A program made the position numbers and the translations under genes. Under the pieces are notes generated by a model. It was not told the DNA's origin, did not search any database, and saw only the letters and a program-made list of their open reading frames with translations. Shown here piece by piece: positions 16,985-25,908 of a DNA stretch of 64,000 nt. Numbering within the stretch: the first letter of the stretch is position 1; every line of letters starts with the position of its first letter. Source of the DNA: Bradyrhizobium roseum (GTDB lineage: Bacteria; Pseudomonadota; Alphaproteobacteria; Rhizobiales; Xanthobacteraceae); contig NZ_CP129212.1 of assembly GCF_030413175.1 (NCBI RefSeq), forward strand, positions 1,984,001-2,048,000, written 5' to 3'.

Positions 16985-18201
16985 TGACGATGCGATTCGC
17001 CACCCGTATGGCGTTCCGCTGCGCGTTGGTGCTGTTGTGCGCGACGCCGGCTTTTGCCCAGGGTAACCCGCAGGGCAACTCGCAAGGCACCCCGAAGAGC
17101 ACCAGGGGCGAGATCGATCCGGCCACGGTGAGCGACGGGCTGAAGGCCATCTTCAGCTATTCCACCGGCAACAAGACCACGCGCGATAAGCTCAACGCCA
17201 ACACCATCACCGTCATGACGGGCACGATCGGCGGCACCTACGTGCAGTTCGGGGCCGACCTCGCCTCGGTGCTCGACGAAGGCGACCAGATCCGCGTGCT
17301 GCCGATCGTCGGCCGCGGCTCGGTGCAGAGCATCGCCGATATTCTTTTCCTCAAGGGCGTCGATCTCGGCATCATGCGGGCCGACACGCTCGATTACCTG
17401 GAACGGAAGGGCTACACCGGCAACATCCGCGGCCAGTTCGCCTATATCACCAAGCTCTACAACGAGGAGATGCACGTCGTCGCGAAGACGTCGATCAAGA
17501 GCCTTGCCGACCTGAACGGCAAGCGCGTCGCGGTCGACCTGCCGAACGGCGGAACGTTCGTTACCGCGATCACGATCTTCGAGCGGCTGGGCATCAAGCC
17601 GTCCTACGCCTTCATCGAGCAGCGCGTCGCCTATGAGAAGCTCAAGAGCGGCGAGCTGGATGCGGTGGTAGCGGTGCAGGGAAGCCCTTCCAAGGCCGTC
17701 AGCATGGTGAAGGGGGACAATCTGCACCTGGTGCCGATCCCCTTCAGCGGGCCGCTGCAGGGCGACTACCTGCCGTCCGAGCTCCGGGCGGAAGACTATC
17801 CCTCGCTGATCCCGCCCGGCGGCCGTATCGACACCGTCTCGGTGCCTGCGATCCTCGCCGCCTACAACTGGTCGCCGAAGAGCGAGCGCTACGGCAAGGT
17901 CGAGCATTTCGTGAAGATATTCTTCGACCGCCTGAAATCGCTGCAGCAGCCGCCGTTCCATCCGAAATGGAAGGAAGTGGTACTGAGCGCGCCGCTGAAG
18001 GGATGGACGCGCTTTCCGGCCGCGCAGGAATGGCTCGACCGCAACGCCACCGTCGCCTCCGACACCCGCCAGCGTTTCGAGCAGTTCATGGGCGCGCAGG
18101 CCCGCGAAACCGGCGGCCAGGACATCCGGGCCGAGGACGACACGGCGCTCTATCAGCAGTTCCTGAAGTGGAAGGAAAGCCAGCCGGGTGGCCGGCGGTA
18201 G
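16984..18201 (+). CDS. TAXI-family TRAP transporter solute-binding protein
   Basis: A 405-aa periplasmic protein with a signal peptide (CALVLLCATPAFAQ) and a short Asn/Gln/Gly-rich linker. The family core begins TITVMTGTIGGTYVQFGADL and includes GSVQSIADILFLKGVDLGIM and SIKSLADLNGKRVAVDLPNG, which are TAXI-type TRAP receptor signatures. It binds a small organic solute for a TRAP carrier, but no DctQ/DctM-type membrane subunit is in the window. Translation is set by cggag 8 bases before the ATG, inside a duplicated 25-base leader. Confidence 0.88.
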   Translation: MTMRFATRMAFRCALVLLCATPAFAQGNPQGNSQGTPKSTRGEIDPATVSDGLKAIFSYSTGNKTTRDKLNANTITVMTGTIGGTYVQFGADLASVLDEGDQIRVLPIVGRGSVQSIADILFLKGVDLGIMRADTLDYLERKGYTGNIRGQFAYITKLYNEEMHVVAKTSIKSLADLNGKRVAVDLPNGGTFVTAITIFERLGIKPSYAFIEQRVAYEKLKSGELDAVVAVQGSPSKAVSMVKGDNLHLVPIPFSGPLQGDYLPSELRAEDYPSLIPPGGRIDTVSVPAILAAYNWSPKSERYGKVEHFVKIFFDRLKSLQQPPFHPKWKEVVLSAPLKGWTRFPAAQEWLDRNATVASDTRQRFEQFMGAQARETGGQDIRAEDDTALYQQFLKWKESQPGGRR

Positions 18202-18287
18202 GCTTGATGCGATCCATCCGGGGTCGTGACGGCGATCCGATTTCTACTTTGCATGGGGTTGTTTTCGATATTTTGTTTTTGGACGTG

Positions 18288-18325
18288 AAAAAGGCCGCCT
18301 CCCTCGCCCGGAAGGCGGCCTTTTT
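18288..18325. terminator. Bidirectional rho-independent terminator
   Basis: A 13-bp perfect stem (aaaaaggccgcct / aggcggccttttt) with a 12-base loop. A-run on the left and T-run on the right let it end both the TAXI gene (+) and the acyl-CoA ligase (-), which converge here. Confidence 0.9.
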
Positions 18326-18346
18326 TGATCGGGTGCGGGCCTGGGC

Positions 18347-19975
18347 TCAGGCGGCGGCGTTCGGGAAGCGGTAGCTCTTGAACTGCTCGCGCAGGGCCGT
18401 TTTCAGGATCTTGCCGGTCGCGGTGTGGGGGATGCCGTCGACGAAGGCGACGTCGTCGGGCATCCACCATTTGGCGATCTTGCCGTCCATGAATTTCAGG
18501 ATGTCCTCGCGGCTCGCCTTCTGGTCCTGCTTGAGCTGGATGATCAGCAGCGGCCGCTCGTCCCATTTCGGATGATAGACGCCGATCACGGCGGCTTCGG
18601 CGACCGCGGGGTGGCCGACGGCGAGGTTTTCCAGGTCGATCGACGAAATCCACTCGCCGCCCGACTTGATGACGTCCTTGGAGCGGTCGGTGATCCGCAT
18701 GTAGCCGTGGGCATCGATGGTCGCGACGTCGCCGGTGTCGAAGAAGCCTTCATCGTCGAGGATGTTGCTGTCGACCTTGAAATAGGCTTTCGCGACCGCC
18801 GGGCCGGCGACCTTGAGGCGGCCAAAAGTCTTGCCGTCCCACGGCAGCTCCTTGCCGGAATCGTCGGTGATCTTCATCTCCACGCCGAACGGCGGATAGC
18901 CCTGGGTCTGCAGGATGTCGAGCCGTTCCTCGCCGGTGAGTTCGGCGAACGGCGGCTTCAGCGCCGCGACGGTACCGATCGGGCTCATCTCGGTCATGCC
19001 CCAGGCGTGGCGCACGCGAATGCCCATGTCGACGAACGACTTGATCATCGAGCGCGGCATTGCCGAGCCGCCGCACACCACGCTTTTCAGGTGCGGCAGC
19101 TTCAGATTGCCTGCTGACATGTGGTTGAGCAGCATCAGCCACACGGTCGGCACGCCGGCCGTATGCGTGACCTTCTCGGTGTCGAGCAGTTCATAGACCG
19201 AGGCGCCGTCGAGCTTGGCGCCGGGCATCACGAGCTTGGTGCCCATCGAGGGCGCGGAGAAGGCGATGCCCCAGCTGTTGGCATGGAACAATGGCACCAC
19301 CGGCAGCATTGTCTCGGACGCGCTGGTACCGAGCGCGTCGACATTGTTGGCCATCAGGCCGTGCAGCACGTTGGAGCGGTGCGAATACAATACGCCCTTT
19401 GGATCGCCTGTCGTGCCCGATGTGTAGCACATCGCGGCCGCGGTGTTTTCGTCGAAGTCCTTCCACTTGAATTTGCCGTCGGCCTCCGCGATCCAGTCCT
19501 CATAGGCGACCGCGTTCTTCAGCGTGGTCTGCGGCATGTGGGCCTTGTCGGTCAGCACGATGTAGCGCTCGACGCTGGGCAGGCTGGCGGCGATCTTTTC
19601 CAGGATCGGCAGGAAGGTGATGTCGGTCATCACGATGCGGTCCTGCGCATGATTGATGATCCAGGCGATCTGGTCGGGGAACAGCCGCGGGTTCACCGTG
19701 TGGCAGATCGCGCCGATCCCCATGATGCCGTACCAGGCTTCGAGGTGGCGCCAGGTGTTCCAGGCAATTGTGGCGACGCGGTCGCCGAGCTTGATGCCTT
19801 CGCGATCCAGCCGTTGCGATACTTTCAGCGCGCGTGCATGAATTTCGGCGTAATTGGTGCGATGAATGGGGCCTTCAACGGAGCGCGTGACGACCTCTTG
19901 CGTGCCGTGATACTTCGCCGCGTGTTCGATAATCCGGTGGCACAGCAAAGGCCAGTCTTGCATCAATCCGAGCAT
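18347..19975 (-). CDS. Fatty-acid--CoA ligase (AMP-forming, medium/long chain)
   Basis: A 542-aa ANL-superfamily enzyme. The AMP-binding loop [11 protein letters not shown] is at 184-194, followed by [10 protein letters not shown], the [20 protein letters not shown] hinge, SGGEWISS, and the C-terminal catalytic lysine in [15 protein letters not shown]. It activates a carboxylic acid to acyl-CoA through an acyl-AMP; the wording is close to AlkK-like medium-chain ligases. The start at 19975 has a strong ggagggaag Shine-Dalgarno, ruling out the longer frame to 20014. Ends at a shared terminator. Confidence 0.9.
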   Translation of the reverse strand: MLGLMQDWPLLCHRIIEHAAKYHGTQEVVTRSVEGPIHRTNYAEIHARALKVSQRLDREGIKLGDRVATIAWNTWRHLEAWYGIMGIGAICHTVNPRLFPDQIAWIINHAQDRIVMTDITFLPILEKIAASLPSVERYIVLTDKAHMPQTTLKNAVAYEDWIAEADGKFKWKDFDENTAAAMCYTSGTTGDPKGVLYSHRSNVLHGLMANNVDALGTSASETMLPVVPLFHANSWGIAFSAPSMGTKLVMPGAKLDGASVYELLDTEKVTHTAGVPTVWLMLLNHMSAGNLKLPHLKSVVCGGSAMPRSMIKSFVDMGIRVRHAWGMTEMSPIGTVAALKPPFAELTGEERLDILQTQGYPPFGVEMKITDDSGKELPWDGKTFGRLKVAGPAVAKAYFKVDSNILDDEGFFDTGDVATIDAHGYMRITDRSKDVIKSGGEWISSIDLENLAVGHPAVAEAAVIGVYHPKWDERPLLIIQLKQDQKASREDILKFMDGKIAKWWMPDDVAFVDGIPHTATGKILKTALREQFKSYRFPNAAA

Positions 19976-20061
19976 ACGCACTTCCCTCCGATAGCTTGTT
20001 TCGTTATCGCGCAACCCGCCGATGGTACGGGCGGATCGGGCGTTGGGTTTATGGAATTGAC

Positions 20062-21150
20062 ATGAACTCTAGCGCGCAGAACGCAAGCCGAAAATGGGCT
20101 TATAGTGCGTTTCGCCGCACCGAAGCGGCAATGGTTACCGCTGTCGCGATGGCGCTGCTGCTTGGCATGCCAGGCGACCTGGCGATGGCGGAGAAGGCGT
20201 CCCGGGCCCCCTGGGACGATTTGCTGAAGGTCGGGTCGCCGCGCGAGCGGGGCACGGCTCGGCATGCGACGGTGCCGCTGCCAAAACCGCGCCCGGCCGA
20301 GGCCCCGTCCGCCGAGCGCGATGAGCCGGACAAGGAGGAGCAGGCGAACGGCAAGCCCGAGAAGGCCGCGCCCGCGCCGCCCGAACCATCGGCCTGTCGG
20401 CTGGCGCTGACTGAGGCCATCGCGATTGCACCCAGTATCCCCGACATCAAGGGCGAGGGCGGCTGTGGCGGCGAGGATCTGGTGCGCCTGGAGGCGATCG
20501 TGCTGCCGGACAAGCGGCGGGTTTCGGTGAAGCCGGCGGCCATCCTGCGCTGCAAGATGGCGTCCGCGCTGGCCGAGTGGATCCGCGGCGATATCGCGCC
20601 GCTGGCCGAGCGGCTCGGCAGCACCGTCTCCGATCTCGACAATTTCGACTCGTTCGAGTGCCGCGGCCGCAACCGCATCGTCGGGGCCAAACTGTCGGAA
20701 CACGGCCGCGCCAATGCGCTGGACGTTCGCGCCATCAAGTTCGCCGACGGCAGCCTTGTCTCGCTGACCGACCGCACCGTGCCGCGCGGCATTCGCGAGA
20801 GCGTGCTGCGTTCGGCCTGCACCCGGTTCTCGACGGTGCTGGGCCCGGGTTCGGATGGCTACCACGAGGACCACATCCATCTCGACCTGACGGAACGGCG
20901 CAGCAACTACCGGATCTGCCAGTGGGACGTCTGGGACGCGATGCCGCAGAAACCGCCGTTCCTGCCGGCGGAACGGCCCGACGAAGCGCCGCCGCGCGAA
21001 ATCGCCGCCAAGCCGGACGATGCCGGGCAGAACGCGAAGCCGGATGCCGAACCGGAGGCCGGGAAAGCGAACCTCGAGACGACGGAAGAGGCCGAGCCGC
21101 CGAAAGAGGAAAAACCCGAAAAGAAAAAGCGCCGGCAAAACCGGCGCTGA
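20062..21150 (+). CDS. Extensin-like family protein (periplasmic, M15-like metal site)
   Basis: A 362-aa protein with an N-terminal hydrophobic segment (AMVTAVAMALLLGMPGDLAMA). A charged Pro/Glu/Lys-rich spacer precedes a core from about residue 110. SEHGRANALDVRAIKFADG (about 211-229) and HEDHIHLDL (about 267-275) give the His/Asp pattern shared by extensin-like proteins and M15/LAS peptidases, so a zinc-dependent cell-wall activity is possible. The C-terminal 75 residues are again low-complexity and basic/acidic. It faces an L,D-transpeptidase gene end to end, which fits an envelope role. A GC stem overlaps its last codons. Confidence 0.82.
   Translation: MNSSAQNASRKWAYSAFRRTEAAMVTAVAMALLLGMPGDLAMAEKASRAPWDDLLKVGSPRERGTARHATVPLPKPRPAEAPSAERDEPDKEEQANGKPEKAAPAPPEPSACRLALTEAIAIAPSIPDIKGEGGCGGEDLVRLEAIVLPDKRRVSVKPAAILRCKMASALAEWIRGDIAPLAERLGSTVSDLDNFDSFECRGRNRIVGAKLSEHGRANALDVRAIKFADGSLVSLTDRTVPRGIRESVLRSACTRFSTVLGPGSDGYHEDHIHLDLTERRSNYRICQWDVWDAMPQKPPFLPAERPDEAPPREIAAKPDDAGQNAKPDAEPEAGKANLETTEEAEPPKEEKPEKKKRRQNRR
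21128..21148. terminator. Stem-loop over the end of the extensin-like gene
   Basis: An 8-bp stem agcgccgg / ccggcgct with loop caaaa, preceded by an A-run (gaaaaa) on the left and followed by gatctt. It overlaps the last codons and lies between convergent genes, so it could serve mainly the minus-strand L,D-transpeptidase mRNA, whose 3' end would read U-rich after the stem. Confidence 0.55.
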
Positions 21151-21178
21151 TCTTATTCCGTAGCGTAACCGGCGGCGG

Positions 21179-21868
21179 TTACTGCGGCGTCGGGCCGCTT
21201 TGTCCGCCGCCCTGCAGCGCCATCTTGGAATTGTACGGCGAGTCGCCCTGCTTGGGTTCGAGCACCACGACTACGGTGCCCTGCTTGACGCGGCCGTAGA
21301 GGTCTATGACGTCCTCGTTGGTCATGCGGATGCAGCCCGACGAGATCGAGGCGCCGATATATTCCGGCTGGTTGGTGCCGTGGATGCGAAACAGGGTGTC
21401 CTTGTTGCCCTGGTACAAATAGAGCGCACGGGCGCCGAGCGGGTTGTCGACGCCGCCGGGCACCGAGGCCGGCAGGCCTTCGATACGCTTGTGAATATCG
21501 GCGGTGGGCGTCCATTTCGGCCACTCGGCCATGTTTCCGACCTTGGCGATGCCGGAAAACGCCAGGGCTTCCTCGCCGACGGTGACGCCGTAACGGATCG
21601 CCTTGCCGCCGTCCTGCACCAGATAGAGGTAGTGGTTGTCGGAATCGACGACGATGGTGCCGGGCTGTTCCTTGCGGTGGTAATCGACGATGGCGCGGCG
21701 GAACGGCTCGGCGGGCTTCACGGCGGCGTAGCGCGCCTTGGCGAGCTGGGCCTTGTCGTTCGGCTTGAGGTTGGCTTCAGGGGCGGCCTGATAGGTCGTT
21801 GCCGGCATGCAACCGGACAACGCAAAACCGGCGGCGAGCAGCCCCAGGATGACTTTCAGCGACGACAT
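21179..21868 (-). CDS. L,D-transpeptidase (ErfK/YbiS/YcfS/YnhG family lipoprotein)
   Basis: A 229-aa lipoprotein: signal peptide with lipobox LSGC (Cys20). The YkuD catalytic domain spans about 68-215, with GTIVVDSDNHYLYLV, HGTNQPEYIG (His163) and the nucleophile motif SSGCIRMTNEDV (Cys179). It forms 3-3 crosslinks in peptidoglycan or attaches proteins to it, acting in the periplasm. A Gln/Gly/Pro tail ends the protein. The start at 21868 (MSSLKVILG) gives the proper lipoprotein signal; the longer frame to 21907 does not. Converges with the extensin-like gene. Confidence 0.92.
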   Translation of the reverse strand: MSSLKVILGLLAAGFALSGCMPATTYQAAPEANLKPNDKAQLAKARYAAVKPAEPFRRAIVDYHRKEQPGTIVVDSDNHYLYLVQDGGKAIRYGVTVGEEALAFSGIAKVGNMAEWPKWTPTADIHKRIEGLPASVPGGVDNPLGARALYLYQGNKDTLFRIHGTNQPEYIGASISSGCIRMTNEDVIDLYGRVKQGTVVVVLEPKQGDSPYNSKMALQGGGQSGPTPQ

Positions 21869-22267
21869 GGCACACTTCCAATCGAAAATCTGGCGTTCAC
21901 GCAACAATGTTGCGTCATAAACGCGACGATTCCATTAAGCGCAGTATCCGCAAAAACCGCCGATCATGCCAGCATTTGCACGCCTGTTTCGCGCTGCGGA
22001 AGTGTAGCTGTGGCTTTTATGCCGCAAATTTTGCGACTTAGGGTTGATTCATGGGCGGGCAATACGCCAAGGCCGAAATGCAGCCGTTTGGCAGCCGCTC
22101 CGCAGCCACAAATGTGGATGGCGCAGTAGCGGGCCGGTCATGAAGCGCTTGCCAGAATCGGGTTTAGTGCCGCTGGTGCTACCGACGTTTTCAAGCGGGG
22201 CGGCAACCTTTTGGCGCCCGAATGGGCCCGCCGAGACCGGTCGTCGCCTTTAGTTCCGGAGTTGCCC
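21869..22267. other. Non-coding gap between divergent genes, 399 bases
   Basis: It separates the L,D-transpeptidase gene from corA. The stretch next to the transpeptidase (about 21900-22060) is less GC-rich and likely holds its promoter. No convincing ORF, RNA or repeat was found. Confidence 0.55.
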
Positions 22268-23245
22268 ATGTTTTCGGTTTTTGTTCCTTCCGAATCTGCC
22301 CTCAAGAAGCTTCCAGCCACGGATCCGGCGGGGCTTCCGGACAACGCAGTCTGGATAGACCTGCTGAACCCGACGCTGGATGAGGATCGCGCGGTGGAGC
22401 GGCTGGCCGGCATCGCGGTGCCGACCCGGGAGGACATGCAGGAAATCGAGATTTCCAGCCGGCTCTATATCGAGAACAGCGCCCGCTACATGACGGCGAC
22501 GCTGATGTGCCAATCCGACACCGACATGCCCAAGACCACGCCCGTCACCTTCATCCTGGCCGGCCACCGCCTGGTCACGGTGCGCTACGACGAGCCAAAG
22601 CCGTTTGCCCTTGTCGAGCACAAGCTGGCGCGCTCGTGCATGCCCGGGATATCGGGCGAAATGGTGCTGATGGAACTGCTGGACGCGGTGATCGATCGCT
22701 GCGCCGACATCCTGGAGCGCGCCGGCGCCGAGGTCGATCAGGTCTCCCACGACATCTTCGAACCGGAAAGCGCGCGCCATGGCCAAGCCAAGCGCTATTC
22801 CCAGATCCTGATCTCGATCGGGCGGAAGGGCGACCTGGTGTCGAAGATCCGCGAAAGTCTGGTCTCGATCGGTCGCGTCGTCACCTTCCTGTCGGCGGTG
22901 GTGGAAGGCGTCAAATGGTCCAAGGACATGCGCGAGCAGCTCAAGACCATGCAGCGCGACGTGGGCTCTCTGACCGACCACGCCTCCTATCTCTCCAACA
23001 AGATCACCTTCACGCTGGATGCGATGCTCGGCGTCGTCAATCTCGAGCAGAACAACATCATCAAGCTGTTCTCGGTGATGGCCGTTGTCCTGATGCCGCC
23101 GACACTGATCGCATCGATCTACGGCATGAATTTCAAGATGATGCCGGAGCTCGAATGGGCGCACGGTTATCCGATGGCGCTCGGCATGATGCTGCTGGCA
23201 GCCGTGCTGCCTTATTTCCTCTTCAAGTGGAAGAAGTGGCTGTAA
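22268..23245 (+). CDS. CorA-family magnesium/divalent metal transporter
   Basis: A 325-aa protein. The N-terminal cytoplasmic alpha/beta domain is followed by the long stalk helix (about 205-260) and two C-terminal transmembrane helices (about 266-285 and 302-320). The signature YGMNF is at 285-289 in the loop between them, and the basic tail KWKKWL is usual. It forms pentameric Mg2+/Co2+ channels in the inner membrane. The start at 22268 has ccggag just upstream. Within CorA it resembles the group that includes E. coli-type CorA rather than ZntB, because GMN is followed by F and an acidic loop, but that is not certain. Confidence 0.9.
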   Translation: MFSVFVPSESALKKLPATDPAGLPDNAVWIDLLNPTLDEDRAVERLAGIAVPTREDMQEIEISSRLYIENSARYMTATLMCQSDTDMPKTTPVTFILAGHRLVTVRYDEPKPFALVEHKLARSCMPGISGEMVLMELLDAVIDRCADILERAGAEVDQVSHDIFEPESARHGQAKRYSQILISIGRKGDLVSKIRESLVSIGRVVTFLSAVVEGVKWSKDMREQLKTMQRDVGSLTDHASYLSNKITFTLDAMLGVVNLEQNNIIKLFSVMAVVLMPPTLIASIYGMNFKMMPELEWAHGYPMALGMMLLAAVLPYFLFKWKKWL

Positions 23246-23373
23246 GACAGCTGCGCCGTTGCGGTTTCGACGCGACAAGATCGACTCAACTTCACCGCTA
23301 AAATTTGAGCGGTGCGCTGAACGAATGGTCGAAACTTCTCTGCGATAGATTGTTCTCAGGCCGCGAGGAACCC

Positions 23374-23595
23374 ATGGTTGAGAAACTCATAATGTCGCCA
23401 CGCAACGTCATCGATCTTGCAAGCTATCAGCAGGTTCGCGGCGCAGGCGCGGCGCAGGCGTTCTCGGCGCGGCTGTGCCGGCACTGCGGTGCCGCGCTGG
23501 CGGACGGCGAGAACGAGGACGAGTGTTCGAGCACGTTCAATCTCGATGCGGCGTCAATTCTGCGCGCGAAGCAACGGAAATTTTACGCCGAGTGA
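23374..23595 (+). CDS. Small protein with a CxxC zinc-ribbon-like motif
   Basis: A 73-aa protein, MVEKLIMSPRNVIDLASYQQ at the start, with CRHCGAALADGENEDEC in the middle. The Cys pair plus a later Cys suggests a small metal site, though a full four-Cys ribbon is not seen. The start at 23374 is supported by cgagga at good spacing; an upstream ATG-like start at 23305 is not. I do not recognise a named family. It lies 128 bases after corA on the same strand. Confidence 0.65.
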   Translation: MVEKLIMSPRNVIDLASYQQVRGAGAAQAFSARLCRHCGAALADGENEDECSSTFNLDAASILRAKQRKFYAE

Positions 23596-23741
23596 ACGTG
23601 CCTTCACCATCACAGACCTCATCCCCGGAAGCGCGCTCTTGCGCGTCTCGGAGGATGGGCCACGCGGTGCATGGTTCGAGACGGCGGTGGCGCGCCGCCT
23701 CACCATGAGGGTTTGATGGTGGCGATCGCGCCGCTTGCCGA

Positions 23742-24494
23742 CTAAACGTGCTGGCCGCCGTTGATGTGAATCTCGGCGCCGTTCACGTACGAACTGGTTT
23801 CCGTGCACAGCACGTAGATGATCTTCGCCACCTCGTCCGGCGTGCCGAGCCGGTGCATCGGAATCTGCTGCTCGACGATCTTCTCGGTGCCGGGAGAGAG
23901 GATCGAAGTGTCGATCTCGCCCGGTGCGATCGAATTGACGCGAACGCCGACGCGGCCGAAGTCGGATGCCATTTCCCGGGTGAGCGACGCAAGCGCGGCC
24001 TTCGAGGTCGCGTAGGCCGCGCCCGCGAAGGGGTGGACGCGCGAGCCTGCGATCGAGGTGACGTTCACCACCGCGCCCTTGGCCTGTTTCAGTTCCTCGA
24101 TCAGGCCGCGCGCGATCATGACCGGCGCGAAAAAGTTGACGTGGAAGACATGACTCCAGGTTTCGATGTCGGTGTCCATTGTGCCGAGCCGGCCGCCGTC
24201 CGGCGCCTTCGGCGAGATCGCGGCGTTGTTGACCAGCGCATGCAGTTCGTCGTTTTCCAGCCGTTTGCGGATCTCCGAAATCGCGCGCACGGTGTCGTCG
24301 TGGTTGCCGAGGTCGACCTCGATGTGATCCTCAGGTCCCGCGCCCCACGGGCAGACTTCCGGAAAGGCATGCCGCGAACAGGTGATGACGCGCCAGCCGG
24401 CGGAGGAAAACCGGATCGCAGTGGCGTGGCCGATGCCACGGCTGGCGCCGGTCAGGAGCAGCGTGCGCCGCGGCGCATTGGATGAAGCAGGCAT
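23742..24494 (-). CDS. Short-chain dehydrogenase/reductase
   Basis: A 250-aa classical SDR. The cofactor motif TGASRGIG is at 15-22, NNAA at 89-92, the catalytic Ser near 147 (VTSIAGS), and YATSK at 161-165; PGEID follows in the substrate region. It should reduce or oxidise a small alcohol/ketone with NAD(P)H; the substrate is unknown. The start at 24494 (MPASSNAPRR) is chosen because the upstream in-frame stretch is palindromic repeat DNA. Confidence 0.88.
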   Translation of the reverse strand: MPASSNAPRRTLLLTGASRGIGHATAIRFSSAGWRVITCSRHAFPEVCPWGAGPEDHIEVDLGNHDDTVRAISEIRKRLENDELHALVNNAAISPKAPDGGRLGTMDTDIETWSHVFHVNFFAPVMIARGLIEELKQAKGAVVNVTSIAGSRVHPFAGAAYATSKAALASLTREMASDFGRVGVRVNSIAPGEIDTSILSPGTEKIVEQQIPMHRLGTPDEVAKIIYVLCTETSSYVNGAEIHINGGQHV

Positions 24495-24511
24495 ACAGGT
24501 CTCTCGGTTTT

Positions 24512-24602
24512 CGTCATGGCCGGGCTCGTCCCGGGCATCCACGTCTTGGTTCGTTGTGCGGAAAGGAAGTCGTGGATGGCCGGGTCAAGCCCGGCCATGA
24601 CG
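24512..24602. repeat. Intergenic palindromic repeat, family A
   Basis: A 91-base near-palindrome: cgtcatggccgggctcgtcc on the left and a mirrored right arm ending cccggccatgacg, with the ccacgtctt / aagtcgtgg inner arms. It fills the gap between the SDR and pdxH genes. Same family as 13237-13321 and 10631-10709. Confidence 0.85.
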
Positions 24603-24608
24603 ATCCAA

Positions 24609-25250
24609 TCAGGGATAGAGCCGCACCTTGCTCCACGCCTGAGCCGGCACATCGCGGCGAAATTCGATGCGGTCGTGCAGGCGGAACGGGCGGTCGTGCC
24701 AGAATTCGAAACGCTGCGGCGCGATACGCCAGCCGCTCCAGCCTTCCGGGCGCGGCACGTCGCCGATCACGTGCCTGGCGGCGACCAGCGCGATCGCCTG
24801 TTCGAAGGCAAACCGGCTCTCCAGCGGCTGTGACTGTTTGCTGGCCCAGGCGCCGATCTGCGCCTGCTTCGGCCGCGTGGCGAAATAGGCGTCGGCTTCC
24901 TCTGATGTCACCGGCGACACGTTGCCACGAATTCGGACCTGACGGCGCAGCGACTTCCAGTGAAATAGTAAAGCCGCCTTAGGATTTGCGGCAAGTTCGC
25001 GGCCTTTCTGGCTGGCGACGTGGCTATAGAACACGAAACCATCCGCTTCATAGCCCTTCATCAGCACCATCCGGACGTCCGGGAGGCCGTCCGGGTCGAC
25101 GGTGGCCAGCGCCATCGCGTTCGGATCGTTCGGTTCGGACTTCACGGCTTCCGCAAACCACTCGGCGAACAGCGCAAACGGTTCCTCGGCCGCAGTAAAA
25201 TCACCCGATGTTAACGGTGCCGGGTGTTTGATGGAGATCGTGTCCGTCAT
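24609..25250 (-). CDS. pdxH: Pyridoxamine 5'-phosphate oxidase
   Basis: A 213-aa FMN-dependent oxidase making pyridoxal 5'-phosphate from PNP or PMP. Key family blocks are present: [66 protein letters not shown] and the C-terminal [15 protein letters not shown] ... KVRLYP. The start at 25250 ([10 protein letters not shown]) is supported by family length; the frame to 25283 would overlap the divergent gene. It is the vitamin B6 salvage enzyme, cytoplasmic. Confidence 0.93.
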   Translation of the reverse strand: MTDTISIKHPAPLTSGDFTAAEEPFALFAEWFAEAVKSEPNDPNAMALATVDPDGLPDVRMVLMKGYEADGFVFYSHVASQKGRELAANPKAALLFHWKSLRRQVRIRGNVSPVTSEEADAYFATRPKQAQIGAWASKQSQPLESRFAFEQAIALVAARHVIGDVPRPEGWSGWRIAPQRFEFWHDRPFRLHDRIEFRRDVPAQAWSKVRLYP

Positions 25251-25264
25251 CTCAGGAGCCTCGT

Positions 25265-25780
25265 TTGCGTACCCTCGCGTCACAGAACGCGCTGCAGCCC
25301 GGTTTCGGGCTCGCCCTATATAGGGTATGGGGACGCGTTGGCCTATCGGCGATCGCGCCGGGCGGCGCGGCGATGACGTTGATTTTGATAGGTCTCAGCT
25401 CGGGCGGTTGCAGCCTGGCGCGTCCGGATGCCTACGCCAAGATGCAGCCCGCCGACGTCACCGGTTCGCTGGCCAGGCAGGCCGCCACCGCGCCGGTGCC
25501 GACCGAGAGCGATCTGGCCTTTGCGCGCACCGCGGCCTCCGATGTGCTGACCAAGGGCGACAAGGATTCGAGCCAGCCATGGGAAAATCCGGAGACCGGC
25601 GCGCGCGGTTCGGTGACGCCGCTGTCCCGGGCCTATTCGGCGGAAGACGGGCGCACCTGCCGGGATTTCCTGGCGAGCTACGTCAACGGCCGCGCGGAGA
25701 GCTGGCTGCAGGGCGCAGCGTGCAAGGCGGGTCATGGCCGCTGGGAAATCCAGACGATCAAGCCCTGGACCCGCGGATAA
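25265..25780 (+). CDS. RT0821/Lpp0805-like surface protein (17-kDa antigen type)
   Basis: A 171-aa protein. After an N-terminal hydrophobic stretch ([18 protein letters not shown]) a Cys may be lipidated, although the lipobox is weak. The C-terminal half ([40 protein letters not shown]) matches small outer-membrane surface antigens of this family. Function unknown. The start is uncertain: TTG at 25265 lies only 14 bases from the divergent pdxH start, and an internal ATG at 25373 would give a shorter signal peptide. Confidence 0.7.
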   Translation: MRTLASQNALQPGFGLALYRVWGRVGLSAIAPGGAAMTLILIGLSSGGCSLARPDAYAKMQPADVTGSLARQAATAPVPTESDLAFARTAASDVLTKGDKDSSQPWENPETGARGSVTPLSRAYSAEDGRTCRDFLASYVNGRAESWLQGAACKAGHGRWEIQTIKPWTRG

Positions 25781-25908
25781 AGACTCAAAAAGGTTTTAAG
25801 AAAGGCGTCGAGGTAGTTGCAAAAATGCAACTGGCTCCCCAGATGAAGCCAAAGCGGGCAAATTGCCCTAAGCTCAACAATCGAATTCCCGTGAAGGAGA
25901 ACTGACGG

